Shown here: piece after piece, positions 19,331 through 31,232 of the stretch
Position numbering within the stretch: the first letter of the stretch is position 1
How the letters are laid out: each line of letters begins with the position of its first letter
Source of the DNA: Garcia nutans
Lineage: Eukaryota > Streptophyta > Magnoliopsida > Malpighiales > Euphorbiaceae
Length of the DNA stretch: 64,000 bases
Assembly: GCA_947685225.1 (NCBI GenBank)
Contig: CANTUV010000072.1
Coordinates: 5,332,001-5,396,000, forward strand
Direction of reading: 5' to 3'
Notes under the pieces: generated by a model
Told to the model about the DNA's origin: nothing
Databases searched by the model: none
Seen by the model: the letters and a program-made list of their open reading frames with translations, nothing else
Program-made: the position numbers and the translations under genes

Positions 19331-20211
19331 ATCACCAAAACCCTAAATGTAACCAACCCTCTTCCAAATGCATTTTAACATATAATTCCCAACACAAACT
19401 CACTCAAATGGATATAACTCATGTCATAACACATATTCATCACAATAACCACTTAAACAACACATTTGAACACAAACCATCTCAAAACCCTAACTCAAAC
19501 TTTACTCTTGATTTTCCACTATCAATCTTCACTTATTTTTCCATAATCACAACCAAACCAACACCAATTCCAATTTTTAACTTTAAATCAATTCTAACAC
19601 TTGCAAACACATATCAAATACACCAAATCATTACATCAACAAATCACACTTCACTTTAAACATAACTTCAAAATTAACAAAGGAAAACAAGAGATTTCTT
19701 ACCTTAGATGAAGAAATTTCACAAATCTCTAACCAAACTCTTTGATTGCCTCTTCAATTGAACTCTAGCATCAAGAACACTTCTCTTCCTCTTTCTCTCC
19801 TTCAATCACCGGCACCTAAAATGAAAAGAAAACAAAATAGCCACAAGTCAAACACTTTTCCATCTTTTAATCTCCACCAAGAGATTTCTAAAGGTAAATT
19901 ACCTCAATGCCCTTAACCATTTGTTCTAACTCTCTTTTAACTTATAAGCCCATTTAAGTAATTACACACTCAACACAAAAATATCTCTTTTCCTTTGACT
20001 CTTCCTTTGACCCATTTATATGTTATATATATCATCATATACACAACATATACCATTTTCTCTAAACCCTATTTCCTTTCCCAAAACACATATACACAAG
20101 CATTCTCTTCTCAATTTCTTTTCTTATCACATAATATACATTCAATCCAATTTATAACAACAACAACAACAATATCACCAAGATTTCTAGAGCATACATG
20201 AGGATATTACA

Positions 20212-20225
20212 ATTCTCCCCCTCTA
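20212..20225 (-). promoter_or_regulatory. T6 polypurine tract
   Basis: The minus strand reads AGAGGGGGAGAAT directly before the 3' LTR. It is the counterpart of AGTGGGGGAGAAT in T4. Confidence 0.85.
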
Positions 20226-20258
20226 AAAAGAAAATTTCGTCCTCGAAATTACCTGATA

Positions 20259-23200
20259 TCAACTCTGAAACAACTGAGGATATTGCTCTCGCATGGATTG
20301 TTCACTTTCCCAAGTTGCTTCTTCTTTTGCATGATTCTTCCACAAAATCTTCACCAATGGCACTCTCTTGTTTCTCAGCTCTTTCACATCATGTGCCAAG
20401 ATAGCAACTGGTTCCTCCTCAAATGTCAAATCGGGATTCACTTCAATTGACTCAATTGGCAACACATGAGATGGATCCGACCTGTATCTCCTCAACATAG
20501 AAACATGAAATACATTATGAATATGATCCAACTCAGGTGGCAAAGCGAGTCGATAAGCAACTGGCCCAATTCTTTCCAAAACTTCATATGGTCCAATAAA
20601 CCGAGGACTCAATTTCCCTTTTCGACCGAACCTTAAAACCTTCTTCCAAGGAGATACTTTCAGAAATACCTTATCTCCAACATCAAACTCTATGTCTCTC
20701 CTTTTCAGATCTGCATAAGACTTCTGTCGGTCTGAAGCTGCTTTTAACCTGCCTCTAATCAACTTTACTTTTTCTTCAGTTTCTTGAATCAAATCAGGAC
20801 CAACCAACTTATTATCTCCAAGCTCATTCCAACAAAGAGGTGTCCTACACCGTCTGCCATACAATGCTTCAAACGGTGCCATACCAATGCTGGATTGGTG
20901 ACTGTTGTTGTAAGCAAACTCCACAAGTGGTAAAAACCTATCCCAACTTCCAGAGAAATCAATGACACAGCTTCTCAACATATCTTCAATAATCTATATC
21001 ACCCTCTCTGACTGTCCATCCGTCTGTGGATGAAAAGCAGTGCTGAAGTGTAATCGAGAACCCAAAGCACTATGCAAACTCTTCCAAAATCTTGAAGTAA
21101 ATCGGGGATCTCGATCAGACACTAAAGAAGTTGGAACCCCATGCAACTTTACAATCTCATGGATATACAGCTCAGCTAACCTTTCCAAAGAATAATCCAT
21201 CCGAACCGGAAGGAAATGAGCTGTCTTAGTCAATCTATCCACAATCACCCATATGGCATCATGTTTCCTTTGTGTCAATGGCAAACCAGACACAAAATCC
21301 ATTGTCACTCTATCCCATTTCCATTCAGGCACTAACAACGGTTGAAGCAACCCAGTTGGAACTTGATGCTCTGCTTTAACCTTTTGACAGGTGAGACATT
21401 TCGACACAAAATCTGCAATATCTCTCTTCAAACCAATCCACCAGTAATGCTGTCTCAAATCATGATACATCTTTGTATTACCCGGATGCATAGCAAACAC
21501 TGACTGATGTGCTTCTTCTAAAATGACTCTTTTCAAATCAGCATCATCGGGTACACACAATCGGTTCTTAAACCAGAGACTCCCATCACCTTTCACAATA
21601 AAATCTCTAGTCTTCCCATTCTTGCAATCTGAAATAATCTTTTGAATCTTCATATCAGTCAACTGAGCCTCTTTGATCTGATCTAACAAAACTGGTTTCA
21701 AAAGCAACTGTGTCAACAATGCACCATCATCACAAGGTACAAAACTGGAATGCAAAGCTCTCAACTCAACAAGCAATGAGAGCGAGTAAACAGTTAAACC
21801 AGCTAAAGACTTCCGACTCAAGGCATCAGCAACAACATTTGCTTTACCTGGATGATAATCAATCAAACAGTCGTAGTCTTTAATCAATTCCAACCATCTC
21901 CTCTGTCGAAGATTAAGTTCTTTCTGGACACCCAAATATTTCAAACTTTTGTGATCAGTGTAGATAAAACATTTTTCCCCAAACAGATAGTGTCGCCAAA
22001 TCTTCAATGCGAACACAATGGCTGCTATCTCCAAATCATGGGTCGGATAGTTAAGCTCATGCGGTTTCAACTGTCGAGATGCATAAGTTATAACTTTACC
22101 TTCTTGCATCAGAACACACCCCAAACCACTATGTGAAGCATCACTGTAGATTACATATGGTTTGCCTTCCACAGGTAAAGTAAGAACAGGCGCTTGAGTC
22201 AACATTTCTCTCAACTGCTCAAAGCTAGTCTGACACTGATCTGTCCACACAAATCTAACTCCCTTACGAAGCAATCTGGTGAGTGGAGTAGCTATCAAAG
22301 AAAATCCTTTCACAAACCGTCGGTAATAGCCTGCCAAACCCAGAAAACTTCTAACCTCTGTCACCGACTTGGGTGGACTCCAATTCAATATAGCTTCAAC
22401 TTTGCTCAGATCAACTCTAATGCCTTCTGCTGAAACAATATGTCCGAGAAAAGCGACTTGATCCAACCAAAACTCACATTTCGACAATTTGGCAAACAAC
22501 TGCTTCTCTCTCAAAATCTGCAACACAATCCGCAGATGCATATCATGTTCCTCTTCATTCCGCGAATACACCAGAATGTCATCGATGAAGACCACTACAA
22601 ACTGATCCAAATAGGGCCTAAACACCCTATTCATCAAATCCATGAAGGCTGCAGGTGCATTCGTTAGACCAAAAGGCATAACTAGAAACTCATAATGTCC
22701 ATACCTGGTCCGAAAGGCGGTCTTGGAAATGTCTTCAGCTTTAACTCTCAATTGATGGTACCCAGATCTCAAATCAATTTTAGAAAACACAGCTGCACCC
22801 TTCAATTGATCAAAGAGATCATCGATTCTAGGCAAAGGATATTTATTTTTAATAGTCACCTTGTTCAATTGCCTATAATCGATACACAACCTCATAGTAC
22901 CATCTTTCTTTTTCACAAATAGCACAGGAGCTCCCCAAGGAGAAACACTGGGGCGAATAAATCCTTTATCCAACAACTCCTGTAATTGCACTTTCAATTC
23001 CTTCAATTCTGCTGGTGCCATTCTATAAGGAGTAATAGAGATAGGAGTGGTACCAGGCAACAATTCAATACCAAACTCCACCTCTCTTTCAGGAGGCAAT
23101 CCTGGCAACTCCTCTGGAAAAACATCAGGGAACTCTGCAACTGTGGCAATACTATCAATGGGAGAACCCTTCACTCTAGTATCTACCACATGAGCAAGAT

Positions 23201-24902
23201 AAGCTTCACATCCCTTTCTAATCAACCTCCTGGCTGCAACAGCTGAAACAAACAAAGATGCTAACCGTTCCTGCTCATTAGATACTATCACATCTCTACC
23301 ATCAGCAGTTCTCAAAGTAACAATTTTCCTTTTACAGTCTACCACAGCTCCATGTCTAGATAGCCAGTCCATACCTAGAATCACATCATATTCCTTAAAT
23401 GGCATCTCAATCAAGTCTCCAAGGAACTCCTCACCTTGCACCCTCACTGCACTATCTCAGTGCACCTTACTCACAATCACACTATGCCCTAACGGATTTG
23501 TCACCAACACATCAAATCCTAGGGACTCAGCATGCATATCAGACACAGGCAAAACAGATGCACTAATATAAGAATGTGTGGAACCCGGATCAATCAAAGC
23601 AAGTACTGAAGTATTAAATAAAGAAAAAGTACCAGCTATGACTGCCGATGCATCTGGCTGCCTCTGCATAACATACATCCTCTGGGAAGATCCAACCTCC
23701 TCTGGTCTACTCTCCCTGGATGTAGCACCTCCTCTAGCACTGAACCCAGATCTGCCTCCCCGGCTGCTACCTCTGCCTGCTCGACCTCCCCTCACACTAG
23801 GTCGAGAAGCTGCAGTATCAACTGACATCCGCTCCTGTCTCTCTGGACAATCTCTAATAAAATGCTCAGGAGATCCACATATGAAGCACACAGCTGACCC
23901 ACTATACCTCCAACAAGCACCCCTATGTGATCCACCACACTGAGCACACACAGGTAGAGCGGATCTCTGAGTCACTGGGGTCGGAGCACTCGCCACTGAA
24001 GCTGCAGGTCTAAATCTCTGCCTCTGAAACTGCACTGACCTACCAGCTGACCTCTGACTCCTACTAACTCTAGGAACAAAGCTTCCCTTTCCTCTCTTAA
24101 CAGAAGAAGACCCTGCCTCAAACTGGGGCCTCCTAACCCTAACCTCTTCCTCTGAAGCAGCTGCAATAACTTGAGCTCGCTCTACACTTCGAGCTGCTGC
24201 CACTAGCTGGGAGAAATCGTGATATCTAGATCCAGCCACTAGACACATGATAGAGGGCCTCAATCCCTCCTCAAATCTCCTGCATCAATCTATCTCATCA
24301 GCTATAATGCCACCAGCATACTGGCTCAATCGAATAAACTCAACCTCATACTCAGTTACAGTCTTGCTATCTTGCTTCAAGCTTAAGAACTCCATCTTCT
24401 TCATGTCTTTGTACTCCCTAGGAGTATACTTCAATTCAAACTCTCTCAGAAAATCCGCATATGACAAGGTTGGTGGATCATCCATAGAATGGGGCACTGT
24501 CCTCCACCAGTCGTATGCATCCTTCTGTAGCAATGATCTTGCATAATCAAACTTTTCCTCCGATGTGGCTTGCAACTGAATAAAGATCCTCTGTACTTTG
24601 TCAAGCCACTGTTCTACTGCAGCTGGATCAGTAGTACCAAGGAAATCCTCCGCTCCATACTTCCTTAGTTTGTCATAGTGCCTCACTGGTACCACAGGCT
24701 GAGGGGGTGGTGGCACTGGTTGCACTGGTGCTTGCCTCATAACTTCCATCATATGTCTAAACCAGGCTGGCGGAACCTCCTCTCCAGCTAGTCTACCCGA
24801 CACCGAAGCAGGTGCCTCCTCAACACTATCAACTCTAGCTCCCTCAGCAGGAGCAATACTCTCGGCACTACTCTCAATCGACTGACGTGAGTGAGAATCC
24901 AT
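20259..24902 (-). pseudogene. gag-pol: T6 Gag-Pol polyprotein, three nonsense codons
   Basis: One reading frame of about 1547 codons from ATG 24902 (the frame extends upstream, but the preceding codon is GTG). In order: Gag with the WLDKVQRIFIQLQ and FELKYTPREYKDMKKMEF capsid segments; zinc knuckle CFICGSPEHFIRDC (about residue 342); protease LIDPGSTHSYIS (about 435); RT with an intact FIDD (about 772, 22578-22589); RNase H with YSDASHSGLGC and TDHKSLKYL; integrase zinc finger ending CLTCQKVKAEHQ and core D, D and E (MDFVSGLP, VSDRDPRF, TDGQSERV); C-terminal chromodomain, which would guide integration to marked chromatin. Stops are at 24285 (TGA), 23457 (TGA) and 20994 (TAG). T4 has CGA and CAG at the latter two sites, consistent with C-to-T decay. 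No frameshift was found. Confidence 0.93.
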
Positions 24903-24914
24903 CACAACCTAACA

Positions 24915-25452
24915 CTGCAAACACAGTAGAATACTTCTTATTAAAGATCAGAGATTGCCAATCCCAAACATATATGTTATTCAAAAACCACTTTTTAAAA
25001 TCAAAATAGTCTTTTTCTTACATTTTACCTAGGTTGAGAATCTCAAACCTAGGCTCTGATACCAAAACAATTGTAACACCCCCACATTCAGTACACACAC
25101 CCTACAACACCACAATGTAGCATATGTGCACCGAACATAGGAGTGCTACGGCTTTTCATCAACATTCAAAACATTTTTATATAATACCATCATCTTTCTC
25201 AATATACATTATAGATATATAAATACATTTAAGTAGTACACAGCGGAAGTTATAAAATATTTACACATATGAAAACATTTGAGTACATATTTATCATTAC
25301 ATATATATTTACAATATAAACAAAATCTTTACAAAATATAAAAGAGTTATACATGATTGGCAAATCTCCTCTGATCTTTAAGTTCCCAAAATCAACTCTT
25401 CAATGTCTACTCTCACTCGGTCTAGAAGAGCTCTCGGGTTCAACTCTATTAC
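24915..25452 (-). other. Candidate leader intron of T6
   Basis: In element sense: donor CAG|GTAATAG right after the LTR double hairpin (25455-25492), acceptor TGTGTTTGCAG ending at 24915, 13 nt before the gag ATG. The interval spans the LTR end and PBS. T4 has the same pair at 30647 and 31220. Splicing is inferred from motifs only. Confidence 0.45.
25052..25064 (-). promoter_or_regulatory. T6 primer binding site (tRNA-iMet type)
   Basis: The minus strand reads TGGTATCAGAGCC, complementary to the 3' end of plant initiator tRNA-Met. It lies 7 nt from the LTR end. Confidence 0.93.
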
Positions 25453-27540
25453 CTGCGCGATTAAACACTATCGCGCTAAGCCAAGGGCTTAGTAAGACAA
25501 TTCATGCTAATGTTATGCTTTAGTGCAATGCAATGTTTCATATATGTATTAACAAATCAACATCAATGATACACACTCAATCAATAAAGATCATAATCAA
25601 CAAACAATATTCCGTGAATAGTCCGTTTCATCATTTAAGTAATATTAACATTTCATTACATTAGAACATCATTTATGATATACATAAAACCTAGACACCT
25701 ATGGGCCCATCAAGTATTTAATACGATATTCAAAATTCAGAGTTACTGCTTTGGTTCATAAACACCATTATCAAGCCCGTAGGCAACATATACATATATA
25801 TTTATCTCTATCCATGGATAGCGTAACAGACCCGGTCTCTTGGATCATCAACTCATCTAACTCGAGGATATCCTCAACCCGGCAAGACTGTTACAAATCA
25901 AATATCTCATAATATCAATTATCATAGTGTAACAGACCCAGTCTCTTGGACCTCAATTCAATTCAATTTGAAAAGATCCTCAACCCGGCAAGACTGTTAC
26001 CTTTCATTAAATAGGCATGCCTCCAAAAACCAGAACTCTGAAATTGAATATCATATTAAGCATACACTTATTTCATTATTCTCTTTATCAAACTCTTTCT
26101 CAATCTTTCTCATCAATTAGGCAAACATGCCATACATCATTCAATTATATCATCATAGCCAATCACAATGGCTTTACATCACATTTCATATTTTGCATAT
26201 AGCATCTCAACATACATTATCCATAACACACATTATCATTTACAAGATTCACATTACATATAACATACCATTGTTCAATCTTAACAATGCAATTAGGGCA
26301 AAGAACAATCTACATCATTCATATTTTTAAGATCTTCCACATCCATTTGATTAGGGCATTCTTTGTTTGAAGTATGTTTAAAGTGTTTATGTTTAGGTTT
26401 AGGGACTAACCCACCTTTGAAGAACCAAAACAATACAATTAGAATAAAGAAATAAAACCCTAACCAACACATTTGAGGGACACGGGCAGCACCCTTGAGG
26501 GACACGGCCAAGCTTGTGGCCGTGTCACTCAAACCAATTGGACAGTAAGCAACACGGGCAAGGGACACGGCCAAGCTTGTGACCGTGTCTCCCAAAACCA
26601 AAATCCAGTAGTGAACACGGCTAAGGGACACGGCCGTGTCTCTCAAAAACTCAACCAACACGCCCAAATTTCCTTGGCTTGGCCGTGTCTCTCCTTTCCT
26701 TTGGCCGTGTCACTCATCACCAAAACCCTAAATGTAACCAACCCTCTTCCAAATGCATTTTAACATATAATTCCCAACACAAACTCACTCAAATGGATAT
26801 AACTCATGTCATAACACATATTCATCACAATAACCACTTAAACAACACATTTGAACACAAACCATCTCAAAACCCTAACTCAAACTTTACTCTTGATTTT
26901 CCACTATCAATCTTCACTTATTTTTCCATAATCACAACCAAACCAACACCAATTCCAATTTTTAACTTTAAATCAATTCTAACACTTGCAAACACATATC
27001 AAATACACCAAATCATTACATCAACAAATCACACTTCACTTTAAACATAACTTCAAAATTAACAAAGGAAAACAAGAGATTTCTTACCTTAGATGAAGAA
27101 ATTTCACAAATCTCTAACCAAACTCTTTGATTGCCTCTTCAATTGAACTCTAGCATCAAGAACACTTCTCTTCCTCTTTCTCTCCTTCAATCACCGGCAC
27201 CCAAAATGAAAAGAAAACAAAATAGCCACAAGTCAAACACTTTTCCATCTTTTAATCTCCACCAAGAGATTTCTAAAGGTAAATTACCTCAATGCCCTTA
27301 ACCATTTGTTCTAACTCTCTTTTAACTTATAAGCCCATTTAAGTAATTACACACTCAACACAAAAATATCTCTTTTCCTTTAACTCTTCCTTTGACACAT
27401 TTATATGTTATATATATCATCATATACACAACATATACCATTTTCTCTAAACCCTATTTCCTTTCCCAAAACACATATACACAAGCATTCTCTTCTCAAT
27501 TTCTTTTCTTATCACATAATATACATTCAACCCAATTTAT

Positions 27541-27573
<33 letters not shown>

Positions 27574-27611
27574 ATCACCAAGACTTCTAGAGCATACATG
27601 AGGATATTACA
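25072..27611 (-). mobile_element. T6: 5' LTR
   Basis: 2540 bp and nearly identical to 17687-20211. The main difference is a longer (CAA)n run at 27540-27573. The likely TATA region is TATATATAACATATA in element sense at about 27405-27420. The double hairpin with donor is at 25452-25492. Confidence 0.93.
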
Positions 27612-28342
27612 ATTATTGTTGATAGTATGATTAAGGTTGCTGTGGTGTGTTTATAAGTGTTGAAATTGAATTAAGGATAAGAAGTTAGGTTGGTGTTGGT
27701 GATGAAAGAGTAAGAGTTGTGTTTAGTGAAGTTGAAATTTTTCTGTTTTACAATTAGTAAAGTCTGTGACTTGTATGATTTTTAATTAAATATAGAAAAA
27801 TGTTCTTGAAGTGAATTTTTGATATGTTGTGCCTCTATGAGTCTAGAATGACTGAAAAATATGTTGATTCGATTTTGGAATAGTTATGATTTTGGAAAGA
27901 TTATTTTTATTAGACCTGTTCCAGCAGGTACCTTAACTGAGACAGCTATCTTTCGGGATTTTTAATAAAATGTAGAAAAATCATATCCAATTGAATTTTG
28001 GATATGTTGTTTCTTAGTGAGTCTAGTATTTGAGAAAAATAATTTGTAACCACGTTGATTGAATTTAATTTACGGAATTCACAAAGTTCAGAACTGCTGC
28101 CAAGATGCAGGGCAATTGGAACAGTCTGGTTGGGTGAACTATTTGACCAAGATTTTGTGTTCAGTTTAATCTAAAATTTTTAAGGAATGATTTTAAGATG
28201 TAAAAATAAATTCTTTAAAAATTTTAGAGTTTTTATTCGAGTATATTATTTTATACAATTTTTCAAAATAAGGATTAAGTTGAGTCCAAAACCAGAATTT
28301 ACTATTCATATGGTCATTTTGCTAATATTCCTTTTGGATTAG

Positions 28343-28428
28343 GTTGTGAAGAGGTTGAATTGCCCTAATCTAAGTGTTGAGGATTCTTGGAAGAGTAAGT
28401 GTATAGATTGGTGTGAGTTGGTTTTAAG
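28343..28428 (+). other. Conserved exon-like block 2 in T5
   Basis: An 86-nt block lies between TTTTGGATTAG and AAG|GTAAGTACAAA, aligned with 16309-16397 of T4. An acceptor-like TTCAG|AGTT follows at 28895-28896, matching TTTTCAG|AGTT of T4 (16701-16702) and TTTCAG|AGTT of T6 (18653-18654, minus). Confidence 0.5.
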
Positions 28429-28993
28429 GTAAGTACAAACTACATTATTGCATACATTCATATGATATTGAGACTTGAGACATATTTGATTATAAATGTG
28501 ATAAGGAATCTAATGCATTGTGGTTGTATATTAATAATGTTATGTTTGGTATAATGTGAATGTTGTGATGAGCATGTAAAATATGTGTTAATGCCATTGA
28601 TTATATCCATTTGAATAATGAATTGATTAATGTGATTTTAAATATAACGAAATGTGAAATGTGCAAGATGTGATGATGAAATGAAATGTAAAAGATATGA
28701 TGTTATGAAGAGTTGCTTTATTGTGATTTGAGATCATATGAGATATGAGGCCATGATTGTTGGCTATGATGATGGAAATGAGATGATTGAGGCATGTTTG
28801 CCTAATTTGCTTATGAGAATGAAATGAATTGAGAAAGAAATGTATAAAGATATAAATGAAAAGAATTTTGTGTTTAATTTGTTATTCAACCTTCAGAGTT
28901 CTGGGTTTGGTGGCATGCCTATAAAGTACTGGATAGGTGAAAAGACCGGGTCGTAAGCCGATTCCAGTTGATAAATGTGAAATGTGAATTATA

Positions 28994-29138
28994 GTAACAG
29001 TCTTGCCGGGTTGAGGATCTCCTTGGTTTATCCGGGTTGAGGTCCAAGAGACTGGGTCTGTTACAAGTAACAGTCTTGCCGGGTTGAGGATTTCCTCGAG
29101 TTTAGCCGAGTTGAGGTCCAAGAGACTGGGTCTGTTAT
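28994..29138 (+). repeat. Tandem pair of GTAACAG...CTGTTAC hairpins in T5
   Basis: Two 71-72-nt copies (28994-29064 and 29067-29138) share CTTGCCGGGTTGAGGAT and CCAAGAGACTGGGTCTG. The second closing arm has decayed to CTGTTAT. They are related to the T6 pair at 18438-18615. Confidence 0.75.
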
Positions 29139-29570
29139 CCTATCCATGGATAGAGATATATATATCGCCTATGGGCTTGATGATTGTGATTATGGACCAA
29201 AGCAGTAACTCTGAACTTTGAATAGCATATTAGTGTCTTTTGGGCCCATGCTTGTCTTTGTTTAAATGTGATTCATGAAATGTGAAATGAATGAATAATG
29301 AGACCAATAATTATTTTTGTTTAAATGTGAATTGTGGAATAAGATGTAATGTTATGAGATATATGATGATAATTATGAATGTTTTAATAAGTCATGGAAT
29401 TGTGGGTTGTATTGATGAAATACGTGCTTATGTATATAATTATGAGATTAGTAGAAATATATATAAGGTGTAATTAAAATGGGAAAATATGATAAGAAAA
29501 TAATAATATATGAAGTTAACATATAAGTATGATTGTCTGTTATGTATGTTTATAATATTTATTTGTACTA

Positions 29571-29611
29571 CTAAGCTTTCGGGCTTAGCGCGGTTGTATA
29601 AATCGCGCAGG
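29571..29611 (+). promoter_or_regulatory. Double hairpin with UUCG loop and donor (T5)
   Basis: CTAAGC/GCTTAG encloses TTTCGG, so the RNA would have a UUCG loop closed by U-G. It overlaps GCGCGGTT/AATCGCGC (29588-29608), an 8-bp stem with one G-U pair. CAG|GTGAGT, a full plant 5' splice-site consensus, follows at 29608-29616. Confidence 0.75.
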
Positions 29612-30255
29612 TGAGTAGGTGGTTGATCTGGAAGTCAAACTGTTATGCCACGAGAAGGGTAAGAGTATTTCGAGACCAACTAGAAGGTGATGCATATATG
29701 TATAATTTCGTTATGTTGTATTTTCTAACAAGAATGTATTCATAAGTATAAAAGAAATTTTGGTAAAGACAAGATTATCATATATATGTAATATTATTTG
29801 AACTCAGATATAGGTTTTTAAACTGTAACAAAAAGTGACATTCTTATACTTTATATATGTACTGTATGTATACCCGGTATATGTATAGTACTTATATAGA
29901 GTATGGGGGTGTTACAGTTATACTGTACGTTAGTAGTATGTGATAATAATAAACCTCTACTTATTTTGTATTAGAAGTGTGAACTCTTCTTGCAGGTTTG
30001 TAGTTGAGGGTATAAGGTGGATTCATTGGGAGTGTATTGAAACTGATTGCATTGGTTTATGTAAAAATGTTTTCAAAAATCAGAAAAAAAAAAACCAGTT
30101 TTGTCGACACTTGGGATCCAATTTCTAGGCGAACCTCTGGCAAAATTTTTGTAAAACCGGAACTAAAATTCAAATTAAGTAAAATTGGTAGCAACATTAA
30201 GATAGTGTGGCGCCTCTACTCGGCTTACACATGTAGGCTGGGAAGGGGTGTTACA

Positions 30256-31063
30256 TGCTTTGTTCCCCTTGAAGCTTGGTTGAACCTAATCCTTGAAGCC
30301 TAGTTGGGATAATGATAATGATAAATGTGATAACAAAACCAAAGCATTAACTCTGAAAATTGAATGACATATTAGTGTCTTTTGGGCCCATGCTTGTCTT
30401 TGTTTAAATGTGATTTATTAATGGTAAAATAATTGAATAATAAGATCTATGGAATGACTTTGAAATGTGATATGTTTATATGTGTATGATTTATGAAATA
30501 TGAAGGTGTAATATTATCTTTCCACCTATGAGGTTGTCTCTATTGTTAAAATGTGTGACATTGCATTGCATTGCATTAAAGCATAATGTTAGTATACTTT
30601 GTACTACTAAGCCGTTGGCTTAGCGCGATAGTGGTTGATCGTGCAGGTGACAGGGTTGAACCCGAGAGTTCCTCGAGACCGAGTGAGAGTAGACATTGAA
30701 GGATTTATTTTGGGACTTAAAGATCAGAGAAAAGCTGCCAATCATGTATAACTTCTTTATATTTTGTAAAGTATGGATTCTAATGTAAATATATGTATAA
30801 TTTTAAATATGGATTTGAATGTATTCATATATGTAAATATTTTATAAATTCCGCTGCGTATTAAGTAAACGTATATATATATCTATTTTGTTTTATATTA
30901 CAAGTTAATTACTCTATTTTCTATAATATATAATGAGAAAGAATATCTTATCATCTAAAATGATTTAAATGTTAAAGAAAACTGTAGCGTCCCTATATTC
31001 AGTGTACGTATATTACATTGTGGTGTTATGTAGTGTGCGTGTACAGGATGTAGGGGTGTTACA
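30256..31063 (+). mobile_element. T4: 5' LTR, second part
   Basis: Resumes at the second TGCTT (30256-30260) and continues to GGGGTGTTACA at 31063. The double hairpin is at 30607-30644 (one decayed pair, C to T) and the donor-like CAG|GTGACAG is at 30647. Two TATATATA-rich stretches near the end are also present in the 3' LTR. Confidence 0.92.
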
Positions 31064-31220
31064 ATTGTTTTGGTATCAGAGCCTAGGTTTGAGATTCTCA
31101 ACCTAGGTAAAATGTAAGAAAAAGAGTAGTTTGACTTTAAAAATTAGTTTTTGAATAACATACATGTTTGGTATTGGCAGTCTCTGATCTTTAATGAGAT
31201 GTATTCTGCTGTGTTTGCAG
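30647..31220 (+). other. Candidate leader intron of T4
   Basis: CAG|GTGACAG at 30647 and TGTGTTTGCAG ending at 31220, with a CTGAT branch-like motif about 35 nt upstream. Removing it would join the LTR leader 12 nt upstream of the gag ATG and delete the LTR end and PBS. Inference from motif conservation with T6. Confidence 0.45.
31071..31083 (+). promoter_or_regulatory. T4 primer binding site (tRNA-iMet type)
   Basis: TGGTATCAGAGCC, identical to the T6 site, 7 nt after the 5' LTR end. Confidence 0.93.
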
Positions 31221-31232
31221 ACATAGGTTGTG

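Larger units (their letters stand above)
17687..20211 (-). mobile_element. T6: 3' LTR
   Basis: 2525 bp. In element sense it begins TGTAATATCCTC at 20211 and ends GGGGGTGTTACA at 17687. It contains the ACACGG palindromes (about 19096-19330), two GTAACAG hairpins (18438-18615) and the double hairpin with donor (18067-18107). Open frames inside (for example 18908-19282) also occur in the other LTR, consist of repeat translations and are not supported as genes. Confidence 0.93.
17687..27611 (-). mobile_element. T6: young Tekay/Del-like chromovirus
   Basis: Complete minus-strand element of 9925 bp: 5' LTR 25072-27611, PBS 25052-25064, polyprotein 24902-20259, PPT 20212-20225, 3' LTR 17687-20211, TSD ATTAT. 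By eye the LTRs differ at about nine bases plus a CAA microsatellite length change, roughly 0.4 percent, so this is the youngest layer. The polyprotein is in one frame with three nonsense codons and no visible frameshift. Confidence 0.95.
16921..30255 (+). mobile_element. T5: solo LTR of a Tekay-like element, split by T6
   Basis: The termini are TGTAATATCCCC and GGGGTGTTACA, flanked by TGCTT. Removing T6 leaves about 3.4 kb (16921-17686 plus 27617-30255) with no PBS, gag or pol, so it behaves as a solo LTR left by LTR-LTR recombination. Its internal order matches T4 and T6: TATA region at about 17012, donor-like motif at 17624, exon-like block at 28343-28428, acceptor-like site at 28895, and a double hairpin with donor at 29571-29611. 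A second terminus-like sequence occurs at 29916, so the last 339 bp is an unusual extension. Confidence 0.8.

Noticed and set aside
21852..24546. Plus-strand frames opposite the T6 polyprotein
   Set aside because: Antisense shadows of well-identified gag-pol coding.
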